Below, piece after piece: positions 47,178 to 59,572 of a DNA stretch of 64,000 bases (the stretch's first letter is position 1; every line of letters begins with the position of its first letter). Source of the DNA: Flaviflexus massiliensis (GTDB lineage: Bacteria > Actinomycetota > Actinomycetes > Actinomycetales > Actinomycetaceae). Position numbers and translations under genes: made by a program. The stretch lies in contig NZ_LN831058.1 in assembly GCF_001375495.1 (NCBI RefSeq), positions 826,768 through 890,767 of the forward strand. The letters run 5' to 3'. A model generated the notes under the pieces. That model saw only the letters and a list, made by a program, of their open reading frames with translations, did not search any database and was not told the DNA's origin.

Positions 47178-50024
47178 GTGAGCACTGCACTGTATCGACG
47201 TTACCGGCCCGAAACCTTTGAAGAAGTTGTCGGGCAGGAACACGTGACGGTTCCGCTCATGGCCGCTCTGGAAGGCGACCGGACCAACCATGCCTACCTG
47301 TTCTCCGGCCCCCGCGGTTGCGGTAAAACCACCTCGGCCCGCATCCTTGCTCGCTGCCTCAACTGCGCGAATGGACCAACAGCCACCCCCTGCGGCACCT
47401 GTGATTCCTGCGTTGAACTGTCACGTAACGGCCCGGGTTCCCTGGATGTTGTGGAGATGGACGCGGCCTCGCACGGAGGTGTGGAAGATGCTCGTGACCT
47501 GCGGGAGCGTGCAGGCTTCGCCCCGGTCCGTGACCGCTTCAAAGTCTTCATCATTGACGAGGCCCACATGGTCTCACCCCAAGGTTTTAATGCGCTCCTG
47601 AAAGTTGTGGAGGAGCCGCCCCCGCACGTGAAGTTCATCTTCGCCACCACGGAACCGGAAAAGGTGATCGGGACGATCCGGTCCCGCACCCACCACTACC
47701 CCTTCCGTCTCGTTCCACCCGGGATCCTGGAGGATTACATGGCGGGACTGTGCGAGCAGGAAAACGTCACGGTCGACGATGGGGTTCTCCCACTCGTTGT
47801 GCGAGCCGGCACCGGTTCCGTCCGTGACTCCCTCTCCGTGCTCGACCAGCTGATTGGCGGTGCGGGAGACAACCACGTGACCTACCCAACCGCGGTATCC
47901 CTCCTTGGCTACACGGACGGTACGCTGCTCGATGAGACCGTAGATGCCGTTGCCGATAGCGATGGTGCTGCACTCTTCGCCTCCGTGGCAAAGGTCGTCG
48001 AATCTGGCCTTGACCCCAGGCGATTCGTTGAGGACCTGCTCGAGCGACTGCGCGACCTGGTGGTGCTGGCGCTCGCCGGATCCGAAGCCCGCTCCGTTCT
48101 CGGGACGATCCCCGAGGATCAGCTGAGTCGCATGACTGCGCAGGCTGAGAGGCTTGGTGCTTCCAGGGCCTCCAAGAGCGCCGATCTGACCAACACTGCA
48201 CTGTCCGAGATGGTGGGGGCAACCTCGCCCCGCCTCCAACTCGAACTCCTATGCGCCCGCCTTCTCCTTGCTTCCGCAACGGTCCAAGCCAACGCAGCAG
48301 GTACCGGTGGGGGATCGCCCGCCGGTGGTGTGGCTGACGCGCGAGCAGCGGCACGCAACTTCATGAAGAAGGACCCCAAGAAGGGACAGCCGCAAGCTCA
48401 GGACAAGCAGCAGGCGACCCCGCCAGTACAGGTCCCACTATCAAGTCTCCCCTCCACTCCAACGACCGCCGCGACTACCCCTGCCGTGCCGGCACCTACC
48501 GCTTCTTCTTCCCAGCAGGCAGCAGATCCGGCACCCAAAAGCTCTGCACCGGCTGCTTCAACAGCACAGCCCACCCGCCTTGTGCCGGAGCCTCCGGCCC
48601 AAGAGCAGAGCACTCAGACCGAAGCCAAGGCCGAGGAACAGCAGCCCGTTCAGGGTCAAGAGCAAGGGCAAGCTCCCGTGCAGGAGGCCGAGCGAGCCGT
48701 TCCTCCTGCTCCGCGAGCAGATCCCCAGGCCGTGGCTGTGCAGGAGCCGACCGAAGTTGACAATGAACTCCTGGGAACGCTCCGTAATCTGTGGCGGCAG
48801 GCCATGGCCGATCCGCGGGTACCCCGAGGCACCTCGAACTTCATTCGGGACAACCAGGGTGCCACGAGCGTGCTCGGCGGTAATCTCCACTTTGATTTCC
48901 CCACGGAACAAGTCGCGAACCAGTTTGTTGATGAGGGGCGCTCGGGCGGACTCGAAACAGTATTCAGCGAGATACTGGGACAAAGAATCCAGGTGAACGT
49001 TGGAGTCAAGGGTGCCCCAAAGACAACGGGCCGCGAATCGGCTGATGATGCGGAGGGTGACAGGCCAGTAGCGCCCAGCTCCGCCACTCAGGCTCCCACC
49101 ACTCCAGGTGAGGAGGGTGACGCGAGCGGGCGCCCACCTGCCTCCACACCAAGTCCGCCACCAGTGGCGGTACCTCCGGTGATGTCACCCGTGCCCATTC
49201 CACCCGTGACACCTCCACCGGGTCTCCTCAAGGAGGGTGCTCCCGAACCGAATAGTGGTGCACGAGAGCAAAGCAATACGGGAACGACTGTTCCTGACCG
49301 GCCCGGCATGGCACAGGACTCTCACCGGGAGGAGACTTTCTCCACGGGTGATGACGTGCGTCCCGCTGGTGAGACTGATGTTCAGCCCGCGCCAGAGGCT
49401 ACGCCTAGACCAGTAGGGCAGGCGGGTGCGGACTCTAATGGGACCGAACAGGGGCCGGAGGGTGATGAACGGGTGAGCCCGGCTGCGCCGTCGAGCCAAG
49501 GTGACAAGACCACCGGTGACGGTGGTAGGCCGCTGTCGGCTATCGAGCGGGCGAGTGCGAGGTCTGCCGCGAGCAGGGCAAGTGCCGAGAGCCCCGCGGA
49601 CTCGTGGAGCGGAAGCTACGGGGGTGGCCCGAGCGACTTCCCCGGTGGTGAGCCCACGCCCCCCGATGATGACGAATACGGGGACCCGTACGACGGGTTG
49701 CCGTCAGATCTGCCAGACATTGTTCGCGAGGACTTCCCTGCACCCCCGCCGGCTGCGATGCCAAAGTTCCCGGCACCACCCCCGCTCAACGCCCCCACCA
49801 CGGGCGGCCCGAAGCTGGCTCGTGATCCGAAAGAGATGTTCAGTCGGCTTTCCGACTACCGTGGGACGGTAGCCCCGGCCGAGGAACCGGTCGAGGTTGA
49901 AGACGAAGAAGACACCGTCTCGGACGACGATCCGTTGGCGACCGAGGTGCAGGGGATTGGTTTGCAGGTAGTGCTCGACATTCTTGGTGGCGAGATTATT
50001 GAAGAAATTGAGGAGGAAGCCTAG
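47178..50024 (+). CDS. dnaX: DNA polymerase III subunits gamma/tau
   Basis: A 948-aa clamp loader ATPase. Walker [12 protein letters not shown] (near 42), the four-Cys zinc site in [19 protein letters not shown], Walker [10 protein letters not shown] (near 124) and sensor 1 IFATTEP are all present, then the domain III helices to about residue 365. The last 550 residues are Pro/Ala/Glu/Thr-rich and disordered with a few islands, much longer than the 430-650 residue products of most bacteria. An end island ([29 protein letters not shown]) is conserved in actinobacterial DnaX. The GTG is leaderless. recR overlaps its stop (GTG in TAGTGG). Confidence 0.95.
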   Translation: MSTALYRRYRPETFEEVVGQEHVTVPLMAALEGDRTNHAYLFSGPRGCGKTTSARILARCLNCANGPTATPCGTCDSCVELSRNGPGSLDVVEMDAASHGGVEDARDLRERAGFAPVRDRFKVFIIDEAHMVSPQGFNALLKVVEEPPPHVKFIFATTEPEKVIGTIRSRTHHYPFRLVPPGILEDYMAGLCEQENVTVDDGVLPLVVRAGTGSVRDSLSVLDQLIGGAGDNHVTYPTAVSLLGYTDGTLLDETVDAVADSDGAALFASVAKVVESGLDPRRFVEDLLERLRDLVVLALAGSEARSVLGTIPEDQLSRMTAQAERLGASRASKSADLTNTALSEMVGATSPRLQLELLCARLLLASATVQANAAGTGGGSPAGGVADARAAARNFMKKDPKKGQPQAQDKQQATPPVQVPLSSLPSTPTTAATTPAVPAPTASSSQQAADPAPKSSAPAASTAQPTRLVPEPPAQEQSTQTEAKAEEQQPVQGQEQGQAPVQEAERAVPPAPRADPQAVAVQEPTEVDNELLGTLRNLWRQAMADPRVPRGTSNFIRDNQGATSVLGGNLHFDFPTEQVANQFVDEGRSGGLETVFSEILGQRIQVNVGVKGAPKTTGRESADDAEGDRPVAPSSATQAPTTPGEEGDASGRPPASTPSPPPVAVPPVMSPVPIPPVTPPPGLLKEGAPEPNSGAREQSNTGTTVPDRPGMAQDSHREETFSTGDDVRPAGETDVQPAPEATPRPVGQAGADSNGTEQGPEGDERVSPAAPSSQGDKTTGDGGRPLSAIERASARSAASRASAESPADSWSGSYGGGPSDFPGGEPTPPDDDEYGDPYDGLPSDLPDIVREDFPAPPPAAMPKFPAPPPLNAPTTGGPKLARDPKEMFSRLSDYRGTVAPAEEPVEVEDEEDTVSDDDPLATEVQGIGLQVVLDILGGEIIEEIEEEA

Positions 50025-50659
50025 TGGCTGGTGTGTATGACGGTGCGGTCCAGGATCTCATCGACGAACTGGGCCGACTCCCCGGTATCGGCCCCAAGGG
50101 AGCACAGCGCATCGCGTTTCACATCCTGTCCGCAGAAGAAGCCGATGTTCAGGCGCTTATTGATGCCATGAGTGCCGTGAAATCCAAGGTAAAGTTCTGC
50201 TCCATTTGCGGCAACGTCACCGAGCAGGAGATCTGCAAAATATGCTCCGACACGAGGCGCGTCGACACCGTCATTTGTGTCGTGGAAGAACCGAAAGACA
50301 TTGTGGCCATCGAACGGACCCGCGAGTTCCGCGGCAAGTACCACGTGCTCGGCGGCACCATCAATCCGATTGAAGGCGTGGGCCCCGAAGACCTTCGCAT
50401 CAGGCAGCTCTTCACCCGCCTGGCTGACGGGAAAGTCCAAGAGGTCATTATCGCGACCGACCCGAACATTGAAGGGGAAGCAACCGCTTCCTTCCTCATC
50501 CGCTCCCTCGCGCCGCTCGGAGTAAACGTGTCACGGCTCGCCTCCGGACTGCCCGTGGGCGGTGACCTTGAATACGCTGACGAGATCACGCTGTCGCGGG
50601 CGTTTGAGGGGCGAACGATGGTGCATAGGACCTCAGCCGAGGATCAGCCGGGGAAATAG
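50024..50659 (+). CDS. recR: Recombination mediator RecR
   Basis: A 211-aa RecR: N-terminal helix-hairpin-helix ([24 protein letters not shown]), four-Cys zinc site [16 protein letters not shown] (near 58), Toprim core [16 protein letters not shown] and [16 protein letters not shown]. It loads RecA with RecFO at gaps. The start GTG overlaps the dnaX stop (TAGTG), a standard arrangement in bacteria. Confidence 0.96.
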   Translation: MAGVYDGAVQDLIDELGRLPGIGPKGAQRIAFHILSAEEADVQALIDAMSAVKSKVKFCSICGNVTEQEICKICSDTRRVDTVICVVEEPKDIVAIERTREFRGKYHVLGGTINPIEGVGPEDLRIRQLFTRLADGKVQEVIIATDPNIEGEATASFLIRSLAPLGVNVSRLASGLPVGGDLEYADEITLSRAFEGRTMVHRTSAEDQPGK

Positions 50660-50772
50660 CGCCTAATATAGCGATTATCACCATCCACAGAGTGAGAATT
50701 GTTGACTGCGCCGTACCCCCAAAAACCAAAATATTCAACAATGGAGAACACCCAACCTACGGAGTTGACACA

Positions 50773-53072
<2,300 letters not shown>

Positions 53073-53115
53073 TTCGTAAAGAACAGCACAAGCGAATTAC
53101 AACTGAAAAGTTGAG

Positions 53116-53146
53116 GTGGAGGGCGAGAAAATGTCTCGCCCTCCAC
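53116..53146 (+). terminator. Strong hairpin terminator after asd
   Basis: GTGGAGGGCGAGA (53116-53128), loop AAATG, TCTCGCCCTCCAC (53134-53146): a 13-bp perfect stem. The T-run after it is short. Confidence 0.75.
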
Positions 53147-53446
53147 TCCGTCTTGAGTTGCGTTGATCCTTGTGGTGCCTATTCTCAATCGCCTCGAGCT
53201 GTCACCTCGGTCGAGCTGCCATGATCTGTCCAGGACTCGCGATAGCTTTGCGACTCTGATTGCTTAAGTGAAGTGATGAGAAACGGTGCAATTGCGCACC
53301 ACTCGGGTTCAACTGTTTGCCACTTGGTAAAGTAGGTGATTGTTGCCATCTCTTTTTACCCAAGTTCTTCGGTGTAGCTCATTGGTGAAAGTGCATGGCA
53401 TATCCATGCGTGGAAATGATGTCGGCTAAGGGAGCTGGGTGCAAAG
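53147..53446. other. 300-bp intergenic region with no gene seen
   Basis: Between the asd terminator and the DUF6541 start. It contains a GATTGTTGCC/AAGTAGG block, which could be promoter material for the surface-glycan genes, but no clear -35/-10 pair or RNA motif is visible. Confidence 0.4.
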
Positions 53447-55402
53447 ATGTCGTGGACTGGTCTAGCGCTGGCCACTGTGGCTTTGGCACTGATGACGATC
53501 CAGCCCGGCTACTCCATAGCTCGCCTCTTTCGGATCCCACGACTTCTTGCATTAGGCGCCGGTCCAGTTCTGGGTCTGGGACTTTTTGCGGTTCTTGCGC
53601 ACGTCTATAGTGCGCTTGGAATTCGCTGGGGCATGGCATCGGTTATTCCAGTCGGGCTTGCACTCGGTGGTCTCGCCGTCTTTGTTTCCCACCGACGCGG
53701 TGAACTCTCATTCTCGACCTGGACGGGTCTAGAGAAACGCCAGCTACTTGCTATCGCCCTCGGCACTGCCATTGGGGGAGGGCTTCAAGCATTTGGATTT
53801 TTGAGAGCACTGGTTGTGCCAAATGCTGTGCGAGTTGGCTGGGATGGGGTCTATCACCTGTCGGGTGTGCGTGCCGTCGTCGAGACAGGTGATGCATCGG
53901 TTTTTGCGATGTCCCGCCTTTATCAGGATGGCGAAGGAATCTTCTACCCGACCGGTTTTCACTCCCTTGCGGGACTTCTTCCGTGGGTCGATGTTGAAGT
54001 TGCGCTTAACTCAACGGTTATCTTTGCCAGCGCGATAGCTGTTCCGCTCGGCACCGCAGTGCTGGCTACTCAAGTCTTAAAGAAATACCCAGCCATAGCC
54101 TTTGCGGCACCCATCTATTCGGTTTGGATGCTGAGTCTCGTCGGGGTTGTTTTCGGGCAGCGAGCAGCACTTCCTGCGGGATTGGCGGCAAGCCTTGTTC
54201 CCGGCGCGCTTGCACTCATATGGCACATCAGCTTCGAACGACTCCGTCTCGTTCACATTGTGCCGATCCTGCTACTCGTTGCTGGGGTTGTCTATGCGCA
54301 GCCGTCGGTCATGGTGGCCGTGGGACTATTTGCCATTCCGCCCCTCCTCCTAGGTCAGGGACCGAAACTGTGGAAGGTGATGATCGGTGGAAACAAGCTA
54401 ATCCCAGTCGGGGTAGGTCTCGTTGCCGGCTTTGCCCTGATTCTCGTTAACTACATCCTCACCCATCCCCGGGTGCAGTCGGTTGCGAACTATCCGAGAG
54501 CTCCCCACTTGGAAGATAACTGGGAGCGGCTCGGAGCGGTTCTTATCGATGAATCCGTCCAGTTCGGTCCCGGAGTCAACTCGTGGCTTGTCATCATGCT
54601 CGTAGTTGTTGGTGCCGTATTTGCCATGGCCTGGAGAAAATCAACCGCGTTTGTTGCCGCCTGGATTGTCTGCATAGTCCTGGCGATGGGGGCAATGAAG
54701 GTTGATTGGTTGGGGAGCGTCTTCACCGGATTCTTCTACAATGACTTCCCACGTATTACCGCAATCCTTCCAGGATTTGTCGGGGTGCTAGCAGGAGCAG
54801 GAACTGTCCTCGCTGTTCTTTCCATTGCCAGAATCCTGCAAAAACTGCGACTTCATTCGACAATAATTGGCGTTATCTCTTTTGCCTTGCTCGTCGGCAC
54901 TGTTGTTGTGGTGCGTGATCAAACAGATAACTTCCGTGAAGATATTCGAGTGGATCTGCTCGCCTTCAAGTACTTCACTCCTCACAGCGGAAAGATGAAC
55001 ACTGTTGTCGAGACGTGGGACGAGATTGAATACATCCGCGGCCTCTCAGAAGACCTTCCTGATGATGCTGTTATCGTTGGCAACCCACTAGGTGGTGCCA
55101 GCATGTTCTATGCGCTCGGTGGGATTGATTCGTACCCCAAGGCAATTAACACTTTCCGAGCCGGTACGGCTGAGCACTACCTTGTGCACAACTTCCACGA
55201 CTATCTCACGGATCCGGCAGTGTGTGAAGCGGTGAGGGAACTGGGGGCCACCCATGTCTATCTCAAACCGGAAACCTATGCAGAAGGACTTGGGTCGTCA
55301 ACGGGAAGGCCTGGATTCTTTGATGTACCCCACGATGCTCTAACTCTTGAGCGGGCCTATACCGACAAGATCGGACTGTGGAGAATCGACGCCTGCAATT
55401 AG
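53447..55402 (+). CDS. DUF6541 polytopic membrane protein, GT-C-like
   Basis: A 651-aa membrane protein with about 14 hydrophobic segments in the first 490 residues, then a periplasmic C-terminal domain (residues 490-651, with the EDLPDDAVIVGNPLGGASMFYALGG block). The pattern is that of actinobacterial DUF6541 proteins, which are thought to be GT-C-type glycosyltransferases or O-antigen-like ligases using lipid-linked sugars. An Asp/Glu pair in the first outer loop cannot be assigned with certainty. It lies at the left of the surface-glycan locus. Confidence 0.75.
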   Translation: MSWTGLALATVALALMTIQPGYSIARLFRIPRLLALGAGPVLGLGLFAVLAHVYSALGIRWGMASVIPVGLALGGLAVFVSHRRGELSFSTWTGLEKRQLLAIALGTAIGGGLQAFGFLRALVVPNAVRVGWDGVYHLSGVRAVVETGDASVFAMSRLYQDGEGIFYPTGFHSLAGLLPWVDVEVALNSTVIFASAIAVPLGTAVLATQVLKKYPAIAFAAPIYSVWMLSLVGVVFGQRAALPAGLAASLVPGALALIWHISFERLRLVHIVPILLLVAGVVYAQPSVMVAVGLFAIPPLLLGQGPKLWKVMIGGNKLIPVGVGLVAGFALILVNYILTHPRVQSVANYPRAPHLEDNWERLGAVLIDESVQFGPGVNSWLVIMLVVVGAVFAMAWRKSTAFVAAWIVCIVLAMGAMKVDWLGSVFTGFFYNDFPRITAILPGFVGVLAGAGTVLAVLSIARILQKLRLHSTIIGVISFALLVGTVVVVRDQTDNFREDIRVDLLAFKYFTPHSGKMNTVVETWDEIEYIRGLSEDLPDDAVIVGNPLGGASMFYALGGIDSYPKAINTFRAGTAEHYLVHNFHDYLTDPAVCEAVRELGATHVYLKPETYAEGLGSSTGRPGFFDVPHDALTLERAYTDKIGLWRIDACN

Positions 55403-55477
55403 CCCACCCATACTCATGCACGAGTGTTCTTTGATGAGGCAGGAGCGAGTTGGGCACTACTTTCATGTTTGAGAGTG

Positions 55478-55522
55478 AACCTCCCCGGTATGTGAATGCG
55501 AAGTTCACATACCGGGGAGGTT
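55478..55522. terminator. Perfect 19-bp bidirectional hairpin terminator
   Basis: AACCTCCCCGGTATGTGAA (55478-55496), loop of 7 nt, exact complement (55504-55522). It separates the plus-strand DUF6541 gene from the convergent DUF2304 gene; the stem with TT/AA ends could end transcripts from both sides. Confidence 0.8.
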
Positions 55523-55568
55523 CCTTGTCTTGCGAGAGCACTCCGTCTAGAGAGAATGCAGGAAGAAC

Positions 55569-56051
55569 CTAAGCTGAAGGCTGATCTGTTGGTTGCTCAC
55601 CAGTGTCCTCGTTGGTCGCTTTCTGAGGGGCTTCTGGGGAGTCGAACTGCGTGCTTTCGGGCCGAGAGCGAGTAATTGCAAGCTCCCGAGCAAGGTCGGT
55701 AATCCTGTTCTCGAAAATATTCATTCGGCGATAACTCACGACCGCGTATGAAAGGAAGGAAATAACAAGGAGGTAGAGGACGAGGTCAGCGCCTCGCCCG
55801 ACACCAACGAACTGTGCGACTTCCGTCGTGATTTCTGGGAACAGAATCGAGACCAGAGCAATGATTACAAAAAGAACAAGCAGGAGACGGCGTACTGCAA
55901 CGTTTTTGGTATTCGAAGTCGAGCGGATGAGCAGAAACGCTACGATCAGTACTCCGACGATGAGGACCAGCTTGATCAGAAGAGAACCGCCGAAGGTGCC
56001 ACTCGACGACTGCCCGGAAAGCTGCAGGGCGAAGGATTGAAAGTTACTCAT
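55569..56051 (-). CDS. DUF2304 membrane protein
   Basis: A 160-aa protein with three membrane segments (LLIKLVLIVGVLIVAFLLI, LLLVLFVIIALVSILF, LVLYLLVISFLSYAVV), a helix with conserved RMNIFENRITDLARELAI, and a Glu/Pro-rich C-terminal tail. DUF2304 proteins usually pair with a GT2 dolichol-phosphate-mannose-like enzyme, as here, and may carry the lipid carrier or its flipping. ATG 56051 is the likely start; TTG 56066 is an alternative. 8 nt separate it from the GT2 gene. Confidence 0.82.
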   Translation of the reverse strand: MSNFQSFALQLSGQSSSGTFGGSLLIKLVLIVGVLIVAFLLIRSTSNTKNVAVRRLLLVLFVIIALVSILFPEITTEVAQFVGVGRGADLVLYLLVISFLSYAVVSYRRMNIFENRITDLARELAITRSRPESTQFDSPEAPQKATNEDTGEQPTDQPSA

Positions 56052-56058
56052 TATTGAC

Positions 56059-56751
56059 CTATCCAAATAGCATTTCAGTCACGATATTGACTCCGTTCAG
56101 GAGGCTCTGACCCTTCGAACGAGAATAGTCGGTGTAATCGATTGTCACGGAGTACTCAGTCCACGGTAGCTTCGTATCTGCCAATTGATTAATGATTTCT
56201 GAAGCGTGGGCCATCCGGTTCTGTTTCAAGTGAATTCGTTCCAGAGCATCCCTCCGCAAAACGCGAAGGCCGTTGTGAGCATCGGTGAGAACCATGCCGG
56301 TCCGATACTTTGTTGCTCGTGCAGCCGTGCGTAGTACGAGCTTTTTTAACCAACCGGCCTGGTGGGTTTCACTCAGGAAGCGGGACCCCAGAACAAAAGA
56401 CAGGTCGTTATCCTCGGCGCAGTTCACCATGCCGAGTGCGTCGGAAGTGCGGTGCTGCCCATCGGCATCAAAGGTCACAACGTATTTTGCATCCGTGTAG
56501 GTGAGTACCCAGGAAAAACCGGTCTGGAGTGCAGCGCCCTGCCCAAGGTTGATGGGATGTTGTGCGACATGGGCACCGGCATCGCGAGCGAGAATCGCGG
56601 AATTATCGGATGATCCATCGTCAATGCAGACAATGTTGGGGAAAACTTTGAGCGTTTCGGTAATGACGTCGGCGATGACCGTGGCCTCATTATACAAGGG
56701 GACTACCAGCCATGTATCCCGAACAATTTCGGGTTCGTTAGTCTCGCTCAT
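56059..56751 (-). CDS. GT2-family glycosyltransferase, DPM-synthase-like
   Basis: A 230-aa GT-A enzyme: TWLVVPLYNEATVIADVI, IDDGSSDNSA, VTFDADGQHR (the DxD-like metal motif), FVLGSRFL and a C-terminal VLRRDALERIHL acceptor region. It should transfer a sugar from a nucleotide donor to polyprenyl phosphate. CATAAT lies 6 nt before the ATG on the minus strand, so the message may be leaderless. It heads a two-gene operon with the DUF2304 protein. Confidence 0.87.
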   Translation of the reverse strand: MSETNEPEIVRDTWLVVPLYNEATVIADVITETLKVFPNIVCIDDGSSDNSAILARDAGAHVAQHPINLGQGAALQTGFSWVLTYTDAKYVVTFDADGQHRTSDALGMVNCAEDNDLSFVLGSRFLSETHQAGWLKKLVLRTAARATKYRTGMVLTDAHNGLRVLRRDALERIHLKQNRMAHASEIINQLADTKLPWTEYSVTIDYTDYSRSKGQSLLNGVNIVTEMLFG

Positions 56752-56871
56752 TGCCCTATTATGGCATGGTAGCCTTGATTCAGCCGTATGGCGTTGTTCA
56801 AATTGGAATCTATCAGTTGGCGATTGGTCGTCATACTAATTGTTGAAGAATTAACGGATTAGGTGGTGATG

Positions 56872-57468
56872 ATGGCTACTCGCATTGTTGAGACAGCGGA
56901 TGTTTCCGAGCAGGCCAGCATTGGTGACGGCTCGAGTATCTGGCATCTCGCTCAGGTCCGAGAGAATGCAGAACTGGGTAAGAACTGCATCGTGGGCCGA
57001 GGAGCCTACATCGGTGAAGGCGTTGTCATGGGCGACAACTGCAAGATCCAGAACTACGCCCTTGTCTACGAGCCAGCAAAGCTGGCCGATGGTGTCTTTA
57101 TTGGGCCTGCCGCCGTTCTTACCAACGACCTCTATCCTAGAGCGATCAACGTTGATGGCACCCAGAAATCCGCTTCCGATTGGGACCACGTTGGAGTAAC
57201 CCTTGAACGGGGTGCTTCCGTTGGTGCGCGAGCAGTGTGTGTTGCCCCGGTCGTCGTTGGCGAGTGGGCAACGGTCGCGGCTGGAGCCGTGGTCACGAAG
57301 GATGTTCCCAACTACGCGCTGGTGGCAGGTGTGCCGGCCAAGCAAATTGGTTGGGTGGGTGATGCTGGAGCTCGCCTCGAACAGGTAGAGCCGGGCATGT
57401 GGAAGTGCCCACTTACTGACAGTCTTTACGAAGAAACAGATTCTACAATTCGAAAGGTCGAGAGCTGA
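56872..57468 (+). CDS. Left-handed beta-helix acetyltransferase, WbpD-like
   Basis: A 198-aa hexapeptide transferase with repeats ASIGDGSSIWHLAQVRENAELG, KNCIVGRGAYIGEGVVMG, NCKIQNYALVYEPAKLADGVFIG and a C-terminal GAVVTKDVPNYALVAGVPAKQIGWVGD. WbpD-like enzymes N-acetylate the 3-amino group of UDP-2,3-diamino sugars. ATG 56872 is chosen because AGGTGG lies 5 nt upstream; ATG 56869 is also possible. It overlaps the aminotransferase by one base. Confidence 0.87.
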   Translation: MATRIVETADVSEQASIGDGSSIWHLAQVRENAELGKNCIVGRGAYIGEGVVMGDNCKIQNYALVYEPAKLADGVFIGPAAVLTNDLYPRAINVDGTQKSASDWDHVGVTLERGASVGARAVCVAPVVVGEWATVAAGAVVTKDVPNYALVAGVPAKQIGWVGDAGARLEQVEPGMWKCPLTDSLYEETDSTIRKVES

Positions 57469-58580
57469 TGGCAAGAGAGATGATCCCCGCAGCTAAGCCA
57501 ATTGTTGGTGACGAGGAACGTGCCGCAGTTGATGCAGTACTAGCAACAGGTATGTTGGCACAGGGAGAGGAAGTCTTCTCCTTTGAAAAGGAGTTCGCAT
57601 CAGCGCTCACTCCAGGTGCGACTGCCGTGGCAGTAAACTCGGGGACTTCCGCTCTCCACCTGGGCTTGCTCGCCGCAGGTATTGGACCCGGCGATGAGGT
57701 TATTGTCCCGTCCTTTACTTTCGCAGCAACTGCTAACTCAGTAGCAATCACCGGTGCGACCCCCGTCTTTGCCGACATCTCACACGAGGACTTCTGCCTG
57801 GATCCCGAATCCGTACGAGCAGCGGTGACTGAGAAGACGAAGGCGATCATGCCCGTCCACCTGTACGGTCACCCGGCAAACATGACCGAACTCGAAGCGA
57901 TCGCTTCCGAGCATGGACTCATGATCTTCGAGGATGCCGCACAGGCACACGGTGCCTCGCTGAATGGTAAGCAGGTCGGCACTTTCGGTACCTTTGCCGC
58001 GTTCTCCCTGTATCCCACCAAGAACATGACCTCCGGTGAAGGCGGCATGGTGACCACCACCGATGAAAACGTGGTGCGACAGATTCAGTTGCTTCGCAAC
58101 CAGGGCATGCTCAAGCAGTACGAGAACGAAGTTATCGGTCTCAACAACCGCATGACCAACGTCCACGCCGCCATCGGCCGAGTGCAGCTCCGCAAGCTTG
58201 AGGGCTGGACCAAGTCCCGCCAGGATAATGCCGCTTTCCTGAACTCGAACCTTGAAGGTGTGCTTACCCCGAAGCTCCGCGATGGCGCCGTGCACGTGTA
58301 CCACCAGTACACGATCCGCATCGAAGGCTCCGACCGTTCTGAGCGTGATCAGTTCGCGAATGCTCTGCGTGAGGAATATCAGGTTGGTTGCGGCGTTTAC
58401 TACCCGATTCCGAACCACCGCCTGCCTTCGCTTGCGCACTATGCTCCCGGTCTTGATCTGCCGGTTACGGAAACCGCAGCAAAGGAAGTTATCTCGCTTC
58501 CCGTGCACCCCTCGCTTAGCCAGGAAGACCTGGACCGTATTGTTGAGGCAGTGAACACTGTCGCGAAGGCAGGTGCATAG
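57468..58580 (+). CDS. DegT/DnrJ/EryC1-type sugar aminotransferase, WbpE-like
   Basis: A 370-aa PLP enzyme: GTSALHLGLLAAGIGPGDEV, VHLYGHPANM, DAAQAHGASLNGKQVGTFG and the Schiff-base Lys in YPTKNMTSGEGG (near residue 185), then VGCGVYYPIPNHRL in the C-terminal domain. It would transfer an amino group to C3 of a UDP-sugar keto intermediate. It shares its start base with the acetyltransferase stop (ATGA-like) and ends with the oxidoreductase start. Confidence 0.9.
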   Translation: MAREMIPAAKPIVGDEERAAVDAVLATGMLAQGEEVFSFEKEFASALTPGATAVAVNSGTSALHLGLLAAGIGPGDEVIVPSFTFAATANSVAITGATPVFADISHEDFCLDPESVRAAVTEKTKAIMPVHLYGHPANMTELEAIASEHGLMIFEDAAQAHGASLNGKQVGTFGTFAAFSLYPTKNMTSGEGGMVTTTDENVVRQIQLLRNQGMLKQYENEVIGLNNRMTNVHAAIGRVQLRKLEGWTKSRQDNAAFLNSNLEGVLTPKLRDGAVHVYHQYTIRIEGSDRSERDQFANALREEYQVGCGVYYPIPNHRLPSLAHYAPGLDLPVTETAAKEVISLPVHPSLSQEDLDRIVEAVNTVAKAGA

Positions 58581-59572
58581 TGGCGAACTTGCGAGCAGGC
58601 CTCATCGGCCTCGGTTCTATGGGCCGTCACCACGCCCGTGTCATCCGTGAAATTGAAGGCATGGACCTCGTTGCGATCGCGGATCCGGCTGGAGATAAGT
58701 TCGGCGTTGCCAAGGGACTTGAAGTCCTCCCGGATGTTGACTCCCTCATCGCCGCAGGTATCGACACCGCCATGGTTGCCGTTCCTACGGTTTACCACGA
58801 GGATGTTGCCCTGAAACTGGCAGCGGCAGGCGTGCACACGATGGTGGAGAAGCCTATCGCGCACGATGTTGATGCTGGCAAGCGAGTCGCAGCAGCGTTC
58901 GCAGATTCCGATCTGGTTGGTGCGGTTGGTTATGTTGAGCGCTGCAACCCGGCGATCATGGCGCTTCGCCAGAAGCTCGCCGAAGGCATCCTGGGTGAGA
59001 TCTACCAGATCCAAACCCGCCGCCAAGGCCCCTTCCCCGCCCGTATCTCCGATGTTGGCGTGGTCAAGGACCTCGCAACCCACGACATTGACCTGACCGC
59101 CTACGTTGCTGGGGCTGGCTACGCAAATGTGGCAGCACAGACTTCGCACCGGTCGGGCCGTGAGTTCGAGGACATGGTGATCGTGTCCGGTCAGCTAACC
59201 AACGGCATCATGGTCAACCACGTTGTGAACTGGCTGTCTCCCTTCAAGGAAAGGCTGACACTCGTCACGGGTGAGCGCGGTGCACTGGTCGCAGATACCC
59301 TGAACAACGATCTGACCTTCTACGAGAACGGCACCGAGCCGACTCAGTGGGATGTTGTTGCGCAGTTCCGTGGAGTGTCCGAAGGACCGGTGACTCGCTA
59401 CGCGATCGTGAAGCGCGAGCCACTGCGAGTTGAGCAGGAGCGCTTCCGCGATGTGGTGAACGGCGAGGGAACCGAGATTGTCACGATGGAACAGGGCGTG
59501 GCAACGCTCGAGGTTATCGAGGCGATTTTGGGCTCTGCAAGCACAGGTGAGTCGGTCTCACTGTCTTCGTGA
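58580..59572 (+). CDS. Gfo/Idh/MocA sugar dehydrogenase, WbpB-like
   Basis: A 330-aa NAD-linked enzyme: GLIGLGSMGRHHARVI nucleotide motif, AAAGVHTMVEKPIAHD with the EKP motif near residue 92 and the catalytic KDLATHDIDL block near 170. In the Wbp pathway this step oxidises UDP-GlcNAcA at C3 to give the keto substrate for the aminotransferase. GTG 58580 overlaps the previous stop (TAGTG). The three genes together point to UDP-2,3-diacetamido sugar synthesis. Confidence 0.88.
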   Translation: MANLRAGLIGLGSMGRHHARVIREIEGMDLVAIADPAGDKFGVAKGLEVLPDVDSLIAAGIDTAMVAVPTVYHEDVALKLAAAGVHTMVEKPIAHDVDAGKRVAAAFADSDLVGAVGYVERCNPAIMALRQKLAEGILGEIYQIQTRRQGPFPARISDVGVVKDLATHDIDLTAYVAGAGYANVAAQTSHRSGREFEDMVIVSGQLTNGIMVNHVVNWLSPFKERLTLVTGERGALVADTLNNDLTFYENGTEPTQWDVVAQFRGVSEGPVTRYAIVKREPLRVEQERFRDVVNGEGTEIVTMEQGVATLEVIEAILGSASTGESVSLSS

